The translations under genes were made by a program, and so were the position numbers. The notes beneath the pieces were generated by a model. It was not told the DNA's origin, did not search any database, and worked only from the letters and a program-made list of their open reading frames with translations. Below, one piece after another: positions 51,384-62,748 of a stretch of 64,000 nt of DNA. Position 1 is the first letter of the stretch, and each line of letters opens with the position of its first letter. This DNA comes from Spinellus fusiger (lineage: Eukaryota; Mucoromycota; Mucoromycetes; Mucorales; Phycomycetaceae), in NCBI GenBank assembly GCA_025094145.1, contig JALLLS010000066.1, positions 62,001 through 126,000 of the forward strand, written 5' to 3'.

Positions 51384-54300
51384 CTAAGTAGATGAGGCAA
51401 ATAGTGTTCTTTTTAACAGACTCTGTGTGTTGTTTTGTCTAGTATCCTCATGGATCTCCTTTGAAGAGATAGAGTCATCCAAGCGTAATTTGATTTCTGC
51501 CATTTCAAGAATATGCTTTTCAATGGTGTTTTCAGATACCAATTTATAAACAATAACATCTTTAGTTTGTCCAACACCTGGTAGTGGAAGAGCAAGTTAG
51601 AATGACAAGTAATAGTGTATGACAAGTAAATACACTTACGATGAGCGCGATCTTCAGCTTGTCTGTCTGTTTGAGGGTTAAAATCGTGATCATAAAGAAT
51701 AACAATACTACAGACATGAAAGATAATTAGTTAAAAGAAAACTTCATAGCAAATTATGACTTACCTTGCACCTGTCAGATTGATACCAAAACCACCTGCC
51801 TTAGTACTTAACAAAAAGACGTCAATATCCTCTTGTTCATTAAACTGGTCAATGAGATTCTGTCTTTCTTGCACTTGAGTAGAGCCATCCATTCGTAGAT
51901 AGGTGAATTGAAGTGTACCCATCACCAATTCCAGAATGTCAAGCATACTTGTGAATTGTGAGAAGATAAGTACTTTTTGTTTCTATAAGAGTGTAAGTAT
52001 AGATCTATTGGAATAAGATGCCTCTCTATATACCTTTTCTTTCATTTCTGAAAGTAGATTTTTAAGCCTATTGACTTTGCCAGAGTCCATCCATTCCTCA
52101 TTCTTAAGTGCATACTGCTTGATACTCTAAAGAGAATATGAGCATTACAGGTTATAAAGAATACCCTGACTTACACGATGGTCATTACATAGTCGATTCA
52201 ATTCCAAATCAGTCATTACTGTCATATCCTAATGTACTGTATAAACACCACTTGACTGTATGCTCTTATTCTATTGACTCCTTACCTCAAAAATGAACTG
52301 TTCATTTGCATCCCAATACTTCTCCTCCTAGTATCCATTGATTGATAAATATATAACATGCATGACATAAATGCTAACCTTTTTGATTGCCTTCGCCATT
52401 TCACGAAGAAGTTTATCATTGTAGATAAATCTAAACAAAAGAGGGTGGTTGGCTGCTTTACGAAGATGAATGACCATGTTTGATATATTGGCAAATGTGC
52501 TGCTTTCATCAGATGTTTCAGATGTCTTTATAGTCTCCTCAGTCTCTATAACTTCTGCTTTAATAGAAACTTTATCTATTGGCTTGGTGGATTTGGAATG
52601 ATTGATCATTGAGCGTGTTAACTTTCGGTCACTATCAGATACTTTCTGCCGAGAAAGATGGTGTCGTCTACTCGTGTTGGTACTTGAACTATCGTCCGAG
52701 TAATCCGACTCTTTATCTGATGTGAGTGCAATACCATCAAAATCATTGTCTGGTCCAAGAATATCTATCAGTTTAGCTTCCATGGCTGCCTTTTTCTTAG
52801 CAGCTTCAGACATGGGTTTGATCTTGAGTTCTGCCTGATCTTCAGTATCTGAGGGTGCTTTAATAATGAGATCCTGTTGCTTTTTATCAATTATTTCATC
52901 CTTGTTGAGTTTAGCTTCTTCCTTGGCCTGAATGGCCTTCTCATAGGCAGTGGTTGTCTGTTTCAAAATAGTATCGTATACATACACTTGTTTTTCAGTC
53001 ATAGCACAAGTCTCTGTAATACGTATTTTACTAGGCAAGTCCTTGAGTACATCTCCCTTCTTACGGCGTAGGACAAAGGGGGTCATCATCTTTTTGGCAC
53101 GAGCAATACGTTGATGGGACAGTATTTGAATAGAATTCTGATCAGAGCGTGTTTCTTCGGCCTTTTGGTCTTCTTCATTTTCAATTGGGGTCATACATTT
53201 TACTTTAAATATATTTCTTACGTCCTCCTCATATTCAGCAAACATCTTGGGCATGATAAACATCAAGAGAGAGACGAGTTCTTGGAGGTTGTTCTGAAGA
53301 GGTGTTCCAGTAATAAGAAGGCGAAATGGAATGCGATAGGACATGAGTGCAGTGTACCGTGTTGAATTACAATTCTTAATCATATGTCCCTCATCAAGAA
53401 TCAATGATTTGAATCTCATAGAACGGAGAGCACTTCTTGTCTCTTTGGATTGGGTGGCAATCGTGTAGCTCGTCAAAACAATATTGTAAAAACTGTTTTT
53501 ATCCTCATACATCAAATCCTGTACCTCTCTTCGTACTTGTAGTTTGCCGTGGTAACAGAGAACATTGAGGTCTGGACAGAAGTTCTCTAATTCACGCTGC
53601 CAGTTGGCTATTGTAGAAGCAGGAACAACAATAAGATGAGGACCAGGATGGCCCATTTCCTTAAGGCGAGCAAGGAAACTGATGGTCTGTGCTGTCTTTC
53701 CTAATCCCATTCATCAGCAAGAATGCCAGAAATATTCTTTCTGTGCAGCATAAGCATCCAGTTAAGGCCTAGCATCTGATAATCCTTCAATTCGATATTC
53801 TTCAATGTACGTGGTTGCTGATGCATATATCCCTTCATAGCATCCTGGTAGAGTGCTGTTGTGTGGTCCATAGGGAGCTTATTCTTATGACTGTTCCATA
53901 CTTCTAATATATGGGTCAGATCCCCTCCTAAATGTTCAATTTCTTCAATGATATGATCAATGACTGAATATCCATCCAGCACCTGTTCATAGGTACTAAT
54001 GAATCTCTTGGAGAGCCCAGGTGTCTTTTCCAGCTTATCCTTAAGGTCGCTAGCACCATCAAATGGCCGCAATGCAATAACACGTTCAGCAAGTTTTGGA
54101 GTACACCCCATCACTTCCTGGATCTCTCTCACTGTAGCAGAATTATAGAAACGTGTCACTTGGGTTTGTTTACGAATGGTAGTCATGGAATTTTTTGTTA
54201 CTTGCTTAGGAGTTGTTGTGTCCTCAGAATCAGAATCAGAATCAGAACCAATGTGCTGTCTTTTTTGTCTTAATCTCTTTCTAGGACGCTGAATGGTGTT

Positions 54301-55080
54301 AGTGGTGGTGGCAGTAGCAGTAGCAGCATTTGCTTTTGCTTTTGTTTTTGGTGTAGTTGTGTAGGAGGGATGGGTGGGTCGTTTAACTTTGGCCGGGCCA
54401 TTGATAAATTGCTCCGACAAGGCCTGACATGCACGTACAACACTCTCTCCGTGTGCGTTGAGAGCAGCTTCAAGGACATGAATATCAGTTGTAGGATAAA
54501 CGCCTCTTAGCATCATAATCTTCTCAGTCATTCCTGAAGGTTCGTTTCTACGCTCCTCTCTCTCGTCATTATCAATATAGTCACTGTGGTCGTCGTCGTC
54601 GTCATTCACATCACTGTCTACAATAGCAGGTCGCTTTCTGTTCTGTCGTTTGTTGATCATCATACTCTCTTCGTCAGAGTCAGAGTTCATACTTTCATCT
54701 TCACTGTCTATTTTGTTAAGGGGTTGAAGCATATCATCCGAGTCAGAATTGACAGCTGAGTCTACCTGGCTTGATGTCCAACGACCCACGCGTGTTCTTA
54801 GGTATTGTGTGGTGAGTTCAGTGTCTTCCTCGGTTGATTTCTCTTGATTAAGACTCATGGTCTTTATCCGACTGTTTAACTTGAGATCCTTAAAGGGAGC
54901 TGTTTGTATAGTGTGGGGTGTTGTTGTGGTAGCTGTAGTAATGATTGCATTAGAAGATGCCTTTCTTCTCAGCATATCTGCAATAGTCAACTTTGCTGGA
55001 ATCTCTTTAGAAACATTCACTCTCTTAAACGGCTGTCTTCTTTTATCCAAGGAAGTCATGGCGTATTCTGGAGGAACCAT
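51384..55080 (-). CDS. SMARCAD1/Fun30-type SNF2 remodeller, frame broken
   Basis: ATP-dependent nucleosome remodeller of the Fun30/SMARCAD1/ETL1 class, acting in DNA end resection and heterochromatin. The N-terminal part (to 53711) has acidic runs, a CUE-type ubiquitin-binding segment ('[17 protein letters not shown]') and '[18 protein letters not shown]'. The ATPase then shows motif I 'MGLGKTAQT', '[12 protein letters not shown]', DEGH box '[11 protein letters not shown]', '[12 protein letters not shown]'. The C-terminal helicase half is in later exons: '[11 protein letters not shown]', '[16 protein letters not shown]', '[19 protein letters not shown]', ending [11 protein letters not shown]. 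At 53710/53711 one base is missing between the codons of ILADE and MGLGK, shifting the frame with no intron available. Outside this point the protein looks intact, so a sequencing error or recent mutation is likely. The N terminus may extend through an exon ending at the acceptor at 55108. Confidence 0.9.
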
Positions 55081-55107
55081 TCCGTTGAGAGACAAGATAA
55101 CTTCAGG

Positions 55108-55570
55108 CTGTAAGAAGACAAAGGGAGTTCAAGCAAACGCCAGGGAACGTAAAGAAGTCAACAGGAAACACGACTGAATAAAAGCCTTTATTATTTTCGT
55201 GACTTCTCTCTCTGTCTGTCTGTCTGTCTTTATGATGCTTATCTTTTCTGATAAGGCTGTGGGAGGGAGGTGACTTTGAGCCTCAATAGCGAACAGTAGC
55301 AATGAAATGGCTTATAACAACACCTGTCATTGTTTGTAAGTGGGTTTTGATATAGCCAGTATGGTTTGTTATGGTATTATAAAGAATCCCGTGTTATTAA
55401 TATGCTATGATAGGAAGGATTGGACTAAGAACAGGCACTGCTTTTTGAGATATAATACTATGATTCCATGGCACTATAAATCAATAGAGCTGTGGATTGT
55501 TATCCCTACGCAAAGAAGCACTAAGCAGAAGAATATGAAGAAGAAACAGAAAGAAAGAAAGAAAACAGAA
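55108..55570. other. Intergenic region
   Basis: Between the 5' side of the SMARCAD1-like gene and the 3' end of ZNHIT1. A CTTACAG acceptor at 55108-55114 suggests a further upstream exon or 5' UTR for the remodeller. A short TCTG run lies near 55210. The + strand ORF 55340-55684 is the shadow of the ZNHIT1 3' end. Confidence 0.4.
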
Positions 55571-56184
55571 CTAAGCTGTCCACTTGAGGCATCTAAAAAA
55601 CAGTTCTGTAAGTGGATTTTATCCGGCGTCTGTAGCATCTACCTTGTTTCTTTGTGTGTTCCTAGACATTTCACTGAGCAGTAGTTCATACCACATCGTA
55701 TACATTTGTAGTTGCTTATGAATCCACATACAGTACAAAAGTAGCGTGCAGGATAATTGGAGGGATCTGCATTGCACGTAAAATAGTTTGGCCTTTCAAC
55801 AGCAGACAATTGTACTTGCTATTAGAACAAAGGAGTCTTTTATGAGTAAAACACACTCGATGTGGCCCACTCACAGCTACTTACAGCATCTTCTAATAGC
55901 ACATTCAGATTGGTTTTTGAAGAGTAAATACTGGCTCTTGCACTTTTATGCCGGGATTTACGAAGAGAAAGTCCTGTTTGTCTTATAAGTCCCTGATAAT
56001 AACAAACAACCTACCAACCTTCTTCTTCTTGAGCAGCTAAAGCTATACTAATAAGTCCTTCTACTTCATTAAGCGACTGATGATTATCTTTTTCAAGTGA
56101 CTCCAACTGTCTTTTGAGATATTTCTGTTGTACTTCTGGATCATGTCGGATCTGTGTCTGTTTGGCTCTGTCACTTATCTTCAT
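55571..56184 (-). CDS. ZNHIT1/Vps71, SWR1-complex HIT zinc-finger protein
   Basis: Subunit of the SWR1/SRCAP remodeller that deposits H2A.Z. Exons: 56184-56019, 55973-55885, 55818-55643, 55592-55571; the phases agree and give 150 residues, close to the family's about 155. The N terminus has 'KISDRAKQTQIR' and 'RQLESLEKDNHQ', a middle segment 'NLNVLLEDA', and the C-terminal HIT zinc finger 'YFCTVCGFISNYKCIRCG' then 'YCSVKCLGTHKETRCLKW', with the expected Cys/His pattern. It ends LKWTA. The start was chosen at the only ATG before the conserved N-terminal segment. It is divergent from SCAI with 125 bases before the first upstream ORF of that gene. Confidence 0.9.
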
Positions 56185-56309
56185 GAGAACAAGAGCAATT
56201 TGGCCTGATACCAAAAACAGTCACTGACCCCATTTTGTCAAGAGAACAACTCCGTCTTTCTTTTGCATAGAAATACCCTTTCCCCCACGCTTCACAGTTC
56301 ATTCTCGTC

Positions 56310-56501
56310 ATGGAAAGTGTGCAAGGGCAGTCAACTACACCATGCACTCAAGAGAACATTTCTGCTCCTAAGACTACTTCTGCTACTCCTACCCTTGCAA
56401 GTCACTCCAGCCGAACTTCTCTTCATACTGTGAACCCGAGTAAGCACAGGAAAACCACAAGTGAAACCACAGGTGGTACTAATGATAAAGGAAACTTATA
56501 A
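56310..56501 (+). CDS. 63-residue upstream ORF of SCAI
   Basis: An ATG-started Ser/Thr-rich ORF ending 15 bases before the SCAI start codon, in the short ZNHIT1-SCAI gap. No domain recognised. It could be an upstream ORF that controls SCAI translation, or an unrelated chance ORF. Its composition resembles the SCAI N-terminal tail, so an unrecognised frame change is also possible. Confidence 0.3.
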   Translation: MESVQGQSTTPCTQENISAPKTTSATPTLASHSSRTSLHTVNPSKHRKTTSETTGGTNDKGNL

Positions 56502-56516
56502 ACAAAACGAACATAC

Positions 56517-59015
56517 ATGTCTGGTTATGATAAATCCAAACAAGACAGAACATCTCTACAAGAGATACCTGCTCCCATCGTACTCTCTCCTACCTCAATT
56601 ACACCTGCACCAACAGCAGCAACCATAATACCACTTACTTCAACCCCAGCAGCAACAACAACGACTACTACTACAACCCCAGCGGTAGCAGCAGCAACAG
56701 CAGCCACCTCTTCTAATCCTGCTTCTGTAGTGGTAGCCAATGACGAAGAAGCTATTCGTCATCAAAAACTAGTAGAAGAATTCCAATATCTATTGGAAAA
56801 AAGTCAGAGTCTGTTCAGTGGCTTAAGGTACAATCCATGTCTATGAGGTGTACGTTTAATGAGAGTCTTGGCTACTTAGGGATTTACCACCAACAGGGAG
56901 TCATCGACAATGGAGACCAGTAAGCAAACCATCTCTTTCCAATGACTCATATTCTATAGTACTTTGAAAAGACATTTGAAGTGTATACAAAGGTAACAGA
57001 ACACTATAGAGTGTGAATTATAGCAGGAAACTTTATTAATGCGTAGTTATATTGGATGTACTCTATATTTTGTACTCTATAAAGTTGTGGAAGTTCCAGC
57101 AATCACACAGGTAATGTAGCTAAGAGAAAAACAACCAGAATAAATAGAATGTAGGCTCAAGGGTGTTGTTGCTGTTGCTATTGTTGCTGTTGTTGCTGTT
57201 GTTAAAATAAAACCCCATTAGACCTATCCTAGAAGACAAGAATAACTATGGGCTCAAACGGTGGGAAGTGGGGGAAATTGCTAGTAAAATTGGACAGCTT
57301 TACTACCATTACTAGTAAGTATAAAGGGGTGGGACAATTCTATTGGTGTGAGAAAGAGAATACACTGATGTATCATCTTATAAGCTTAAGGACGAGTGAG
57401 ACAAACTACTTGAATGAAGCCTGTGTATTTTATGATGCTGTACATTCACGACAATACTTTAAAGATATATTGGAAGTAAAAAAGTAGGTATCAGTCAATC
57501 TATATTGTATATTATTGACACTCTTTACTGCATGAAAAAAATAGTCCTGCTTTGATGATCAAGAAACTACGCTATTATGCACGCTTTATTGTTGTGTGTT
57601 TGTTACTGAACAAGGATGATAGTATTCGTACACTCATTGGTGAATTGGAAGGATTAGTGGAAGAATATGCCAAAAGTTTCAAACCACCTGATGCAAAAGA
57701 ATGGCAATTGGTATTAGAAGAAATCACTACATTTATGGAAGCAGAGAAAAAGCTTGTACCTATTCGAGGGGATAGGACGCCAGTGACTATTGTTCATCGA
57801 ATGCTATTCAATACCAGAGAAAAGGATATAGGCCGTCCAAAGATGAAACTCCAAGAAGCTATCTTGGTTGGCAATTATCAAAAACAAATCAAGTTTTCTG
57901 AACTCACCTTGGATATGTACCGCATACTTCAGTCTCTTGAGCGACAACCGCCTGCAAATGCATTAAGATCCAACACTCGACCCATGGAATACACCTCACT
58001 CAACAGTGAAAAGAAAGAAAGAGAAGAAGGACAAATAGCAGCAGCACGCACAAACAATACACAAACAGCTCAACCTGATAAAGCAATGAAACGCACCAAC
58101 CCACACAAATATTTACTATACCGTCCATCCCTAAGTCAATTGTTAGTGTATTTGGCAACTGCTTACAAAGACATTGGAGAAAACTCTGCTCTTTTGTTAT
58201 ATATTTCTGCTGATGGTTATGTCTGTCCTGAAGCACGCATGGGTATTTTTGGTGGTGGAGCACTGACAGCTCAACGAAAGCCCACTGCAGATCGGGTAGA
58301 AACTACATCTTCTATCCATTGTCTAAATCCAGGCGACCTTCTACCATTTACACGCAAACCCTTATTTTTGATTGTTGATTGTGATAATAGTGTGGCTTTC
58401 AAGAATATACCAAATTTGTTTGATCAGCCTGTGATGTGTCTTCTGTCACCCACTGAGTATCCTTCCTCAGTTCAAGATAAAAGTGAAATTGGGAGTCTGT
58501 TTACACTGTTTCTTCATACGCCTTTGCTTGGTTTCTGCTCCATTTCAGACATTGGCAATCTGGATCAAGATAAATGGGATGAATGTGTTACAATGATATC
58601 AAATATGGAAAGAAAAATTGGTGATAGTTTACTATCCGACACCAGCTTAGGTAAACTATATGCATAGTATCAAGTAGAAAAGAAAAGAAAAGAATTAAAA
58701 TGTAACGTATCTGCAGATCCTTTTGTTAGAAGATTCATGGCAGATGAGTTCTTATGGACATTTATTGTACGCTTTGTTCTCTGCAGTATTATTTTACGGT
58801 GTCACTCTTCTTTCAAAGATGAAAAGGTAATTGTGAAATCAAGAAGTAATAATTAATTATTCTCTTTATAGTCTTTTCCAACCTCATATCCTGCTCTTCC
58901 TGAGGCTGCTTATTTATCTCAGGACATTCTTTTAATGTTCCATGAACTCACACTGGTAGCAGATGTTCGAACTTACTTTACACTTCCTATATCGACACCT
59001 TCTATTGAAGTTTAA
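56517..59015 (+). CDS. SCAI family protein
   Basis: In animals SCAI represses MRTF/SRF transcription and acts in double-strand-break repair; fungal function is unknown. Exons: 56517-56827, 56880-56919, 56960-56992, 57085-57110, 57222-57314, 57385-57483, 57545-58650, 58717-58826, 58872-59015; all phases agree and give 653 residues. After a Thr/Ala/Pro-rich tail, the family segments appear: 'FQYLLEKSQSLFSGLRDLPP', 'EKTFEVYTKLWKFQQSHR', 'KRWEVGEIASKIGQLYYHYY', 'LRTSETNYLNEACVFYDAV', 'MIKKLRYYARFIVVCLLLNK', 'ATAYKDIGENSALLLYISAD' and the C-terminal 'DPFVRRFMADEFLWTFIVRF'. These joined strings support each tiny exon. Intron 4 contains a GTTGCT run. Confidence 0.93.
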
Positions 59016-59666
59016 TTATGAGCTGAGGAATAATGAGTAATGTATTTAATTTTACATCATATTCTTTAATTTAGTTTGGAATTAAGGCAATAGACATTTA
59101 TTATAAATGTACTTATGGTGATATATATTGGATTTTGCAAGAATACCACTCTTCTCTACTGCTATTAAACTATCCCAAGCTATATTGTGTTGAAATCCAA
59201 TATTAAAAAGCCCAAAGGCAAAAGGTGTGATTTAGGAATGTAACAGATATATTTCTCAATTTGCTTCTGCTATGAATTGAGCAGGCTTATATACTTTTCT
59301 TCTAAGCTACATTGACTACTTTTTATAACAAAAAGTCTTATAGGATTAAGTGTTGTGTTCATCCCTTTTTTCCAACAGCACTATAAACATTTTTTTTGTT
59401 ACATATATGAACAAAGGTGAAGTAATAAAATGACTTAATTCTTTCTTGTATAGAAGTCAGTGACTTCAGTTTTATTTACATCCACAACCTACACACTGTC
59501 ATCTTTGGGTCTATGGCTCTCCCCTGTCAATAGCAATTAGGCATCACTACCTATTTGGTTTTTTACTCTGTGCCAACAAAAGATGCTGTCATCAGAAGAA
59601 AGTTATGAGATGCTCTTGCCTTCTTCCTTTGAGGAATTAACAAAGGTGTTAGTTCACAGATAAAAG
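59016..59666. other. Intergenic region 3' of SCAI
   Basis: AT-rich, about 650 bases after the SCAI stop. The composition changes toward T/C-rich LINE-like sequence at about 59450-59650. The exact 5' limit of the retroelement cannot be seen. No gene recognised. Confidence 0.4.
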
Positions 59667-60008
59667 ATGGCAAAGAAATGGTCAAAGTTCATCTTCCTGA
59701 CCAAGCTGTGTGCAAATACACCACTTTCTCCCCTTTCTGCCTTCCCCACTGTGTCTGCTAAGGATAATCTCCTGTGGGTAAATATCAACAAGCTCCCTTT
59801 TGATAACTATGTTGATATTGAGAACAACCTTTGTTCTTGTCTTTCTCCATTTGGCATAGTCCAAGAGATTGTGCTGTATAAAGATGGTTTCTTTTGTAGC
59901 ATGGGCTATGTCTACATAGCTACAGTTCAAAGTATTGTGAGATGGTGTGGTGTGACTGCCCAATCTTCTTGGAGGTTTGGTGGGAAGTACATTTGCAATG
60001 ATAAGTAG
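59667..60008 (+). pseudogene. RRM-like ORF1 fragment of LINE
   Basis: Open frame of 113 residues with an RRM-like pattern: 'LLWVNINKLPF' (RNP2-like), 'LSPFGIVQEIVLYKDG', then 'CSMGYVYI' (RNP1-like). The layout resembles the RRM in the ORF1 at 61.8 kb. Probably part of a LINE ORF1 cut from its C-terminal half by decay or insertion. Host RNA-binding protein is the alternative, but no intron or conserved extension is seen. Confidence 0.5.
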
Positions 60009-60046
60009 CAAAAACCCCACGTCATAGGGAATAAACTAGCAATTAG

Positions 60047-60077
60047 TATAAAAAGGGTAGTTCACTACTTGAATAAA
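60047..60077 (+). promoter_or_regulatory. TATAAAA-N18-AATAAA module
   Basis: TATAAAA at 60047-60053 and AATAAA at 60072-60077, followed by a diverged CTTGACTCAAGCTACTT text and ACTG. Same spacing as in the dispersed-repeat copies. Confidence 0.4.
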
Positions 60078-60822
60078 AAGGACCTTGACTCAAGCTACTT
60101 CTGGAGTACTGTTAAGTAGCATAGACTTTCTTTGACTTGGATAGTGGGCTGTTTCTTGCTCTCAACCTGTTATCTTTGTGTCTCTTTCCTTTTTGTTGGT
60201 TCTGAGCTGTGTCTGCACAACGTGCCACACTCTTTCTACAAACCTGTTTGTTCTCTGTCCCCTACTTTATTGGTGATATAACCAGTACCTTACTCTAACA
60301 CTATACCCTTGCACTTGCAAAAACATCCCCACACCCTTTCCTTACATCTCCTTACCCATGTCAGTAGCCAGCCCTTCAAGGCCCTATGTGTTCTCAAACA
60401 TATCCCTTGTGCCCAACATTACAGTATTTTTTATTTTTGGGTGTTGGTTGCTATTTGTGCATTGGGCATGTTAGCCACCCTACACACCCAAAGATTTTTC
60501 TGGCCTTTAATCAGTGTACTACCTTCCTTTCTGGATGAGCAAAACCTTGCTTTTCATGGAACTGTGTCTAAAATCAAAGGTTTGCAGGTGTAATATTGGG
60601 CACTTAGGTTATCAACAGGACTACCAGAGAGATGAATGTGTAGGTATTTAGTCTCTAGCAGGGACAGCAAAATAGAGTTTTGACACAAACTTAGAAACAG
60701 GAAAAACCAAGGGGTATGGCGGCAGGGATATGACACAATTTGAATACAATTTGTAACTACACACCAGGAGATTTTTGGGATATAAAAGGAAATATTCTGA
60801 GAATAAAATCAAAATATTCTTA

Positions 60823-61549
60823 TGATTGGCTAATGTGTTTGAAAATGCCTTTTTGTTGTCCAGATGGCCAATTTCAAACTCTGCCTGCCTATCAGAACAA
60901 AGATAATTGACTTTGCAATTAAAAAGTATAGAATTGGCTGTAAAGACAAGACATAGAACAAGAATCATCCCAAAATTACAACTCAGTCACTGCATTTATT
61001 GTTTAACATAAGTGTTATCCATAAGTCCACAATATTTGCAGTGTCATCTTTGATCTTAGATATCAAAGGAATCTGGCCAGTTAATGTGTGGTTTAACTCT
61101 GCTCTTTATTCATTCAAATGTACACTTCTTTTATACTTATTTTCTCTTACTATTCTACTACTATAAGATATGATGTCAGGTATACATTTGCTGATATGCT
61201 GCCAGAGTGTCAATGACATAATGCTTTGTAGTATTCTGTGTTGCTCATGCATCACTACTACCTTTTATCATTTTTCTTTTTAGTTGCTCAGGGACACAAA
61301 TGACAAAACATCCATTTTTGGAAAGCAGTCTTACAACAACAGTATAGCACTGCTTAAGAAAGATTTAGTATAGAACACACTGAATTAACTCTAGTAATCT
61401 TTGTCCATAAAATAGAACCAAACTTACTTATATTAAGAACAGTATATTTATTTATTGACTCAGTATTCATAATCACTTCAGTAACTATGTTATTTTAACT
61501 GTTATTAACAGTGGTGCTTAATGATAACAAGGTATTATTTCTAATACTG
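60823..61549 (+). repeat. Dispersed repeat, copy B (inner block inverted)
   Basis: Same-direction flanks as copy A at 35610-36208, from GATTGGCTAAT on the left to TTTCTAATACTG on the right. The left flank has about 100 extra bases (60885-60985). The inner block 61026-61352, between CATAAG and GCTTAAG, reads as the reverse complement of the copy A block. It sits inside the decayed LINE region. Confidence 0.8.
61105..61135 (-). promoter_or_regulatory. TATAAAA-N18-AATAAA module, minus strand
   Basis: On the minus strand TATAAAA (61135-61129) and AATAAA (61110-61105), followed by GAGCAGAGTTAAACCACA. Opposite in direction to copy A because the inner block is inverted. Confidence 0.5.
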
Positions 61550-61794
61550 TCTTTTAGGTCCAAGGCAAATGCTAGTTAATTGTTTGACTTGTGAATTTTG
61601 ACTTGTGAATTTTATGTGGAGGCTAGTGTATACGTCACCAGAATAGAGAAAGAAAAATTATTATTTGTTTTGATATTCCCTTCCTTTTGTCATATTTACA
61701 CATGGTCACACCTTTGCACACACCAACAACTCACCAACAAATAAAGCACCTACACACACCCAACCATGACAACCATTTCTTGATCTTCCTCTCA

Positions 61795-62373
61795 GGAAGG
61801 TCTACCAAAGGCATGGAATGGCCTTAATAAAACCATTACTGGCTCTAGGCCTCTTGTCCATTGCCCCAACAAGGCAATGTCTATTTACAATATCCCAGTC
61901 TGTTTTCCTGGGAAGGATCTTCTGGCCCTTTTTTGGAGGCCTTTAAGCCTTATGGCAAAGTGGTGCACCTCTATGCATACCTGGATGAGCACCAGGTTTT
62001 CCATGGTGAAGCCTCAGTGTTTTTGGATGTCTTTGTGGTGAAGAATCCAGCCCCCCTGCATTGTTTCCTCCACCTTGGTGGAATGTTCACTACCTTAGTG
62101 GAAATCTGGGCTAAAGGCCTCCCTCCCTTCTGTTAGTATTGCTGTCAAGAAAGGCATGTGAAGAAGGACTGTCCTTGTTGTCCTGTCTCTGTCCCCTGTT
62201 GCCACTGTTGTGGTGTAGCTGGCCACAAGGCCAATGATCAGGAATGCCCCTCTCATCCAGAGACCAGGGCCACTGAGGAAGCCACTGCCAAACAGCATAC
62301 CAAGGAGATTGCTGCTGCTGAGGCAGAACGTGCTGCCAAGAAGGCTGCCAAAGAGGTAGCTGCTACCACCAAT

Positions 62374-62404
<31 letters not shown>

Positions 62405-62748
62405 GGGATTCCATGGACGTGGACATGGACATTGCCCTGACAAAGCAGGTTTTGGGGTCTCTCTCTTAGGAGGAGACTGCCAAATTAAAGGTGTCTATGG
62501 AGATAGACAGTGAGATGTACAACGCCTCTAACACCAGCACCAGCAACAGTATGTGGGCTCCCCACAACACTAAGCATTGTCTCCACCTTTGTGAGGCTGT
62601 GATTGCCATGCACAAGAATGCCACCACCACTACCAAGACCACCCCCTATGGAATTTGTTCCCAGAAAACTGTGTCTGCCATTCCTTTGCCTGCCTCTTCC
62701 TCTTCTTTCACTGCTGACCCCAACAAGGTCAATGCCATGGAATTATGA
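61795..62748 (+). pseudogene. LINE ORF1 (RRM plus CCHC knuckles), broken
   Basis: Nucleic-acid-binding protein of the LINE. The N-terminal part has RRM-like 'SIYNIPVCF' and 'FHGEASVFLDV', zinc knuckles follow (spacing CX2CX4HX4C from about 62131, then a second with a longer last gap), then an Ala/Glu/Lys-rich coiled stretch and Asn/Thr runs. Breaks: a one-base frame change at the T run near 61929-61934, TAG at 62134-62136 inside the first zinc knuckle, and TAG at 62467-62469. The final TGA (62746-62748) overlaps the ORF2 ATG by ATGA. Confidence 0.8.

Noticed and set aside
60309..60593. 94-residue + strand ORF between LINE parts
   Set aside because: A short segment (FLDEQ...FHGT) vaguely resembles the LINE RRM, but the match is too weak to annotate as a separate gene.
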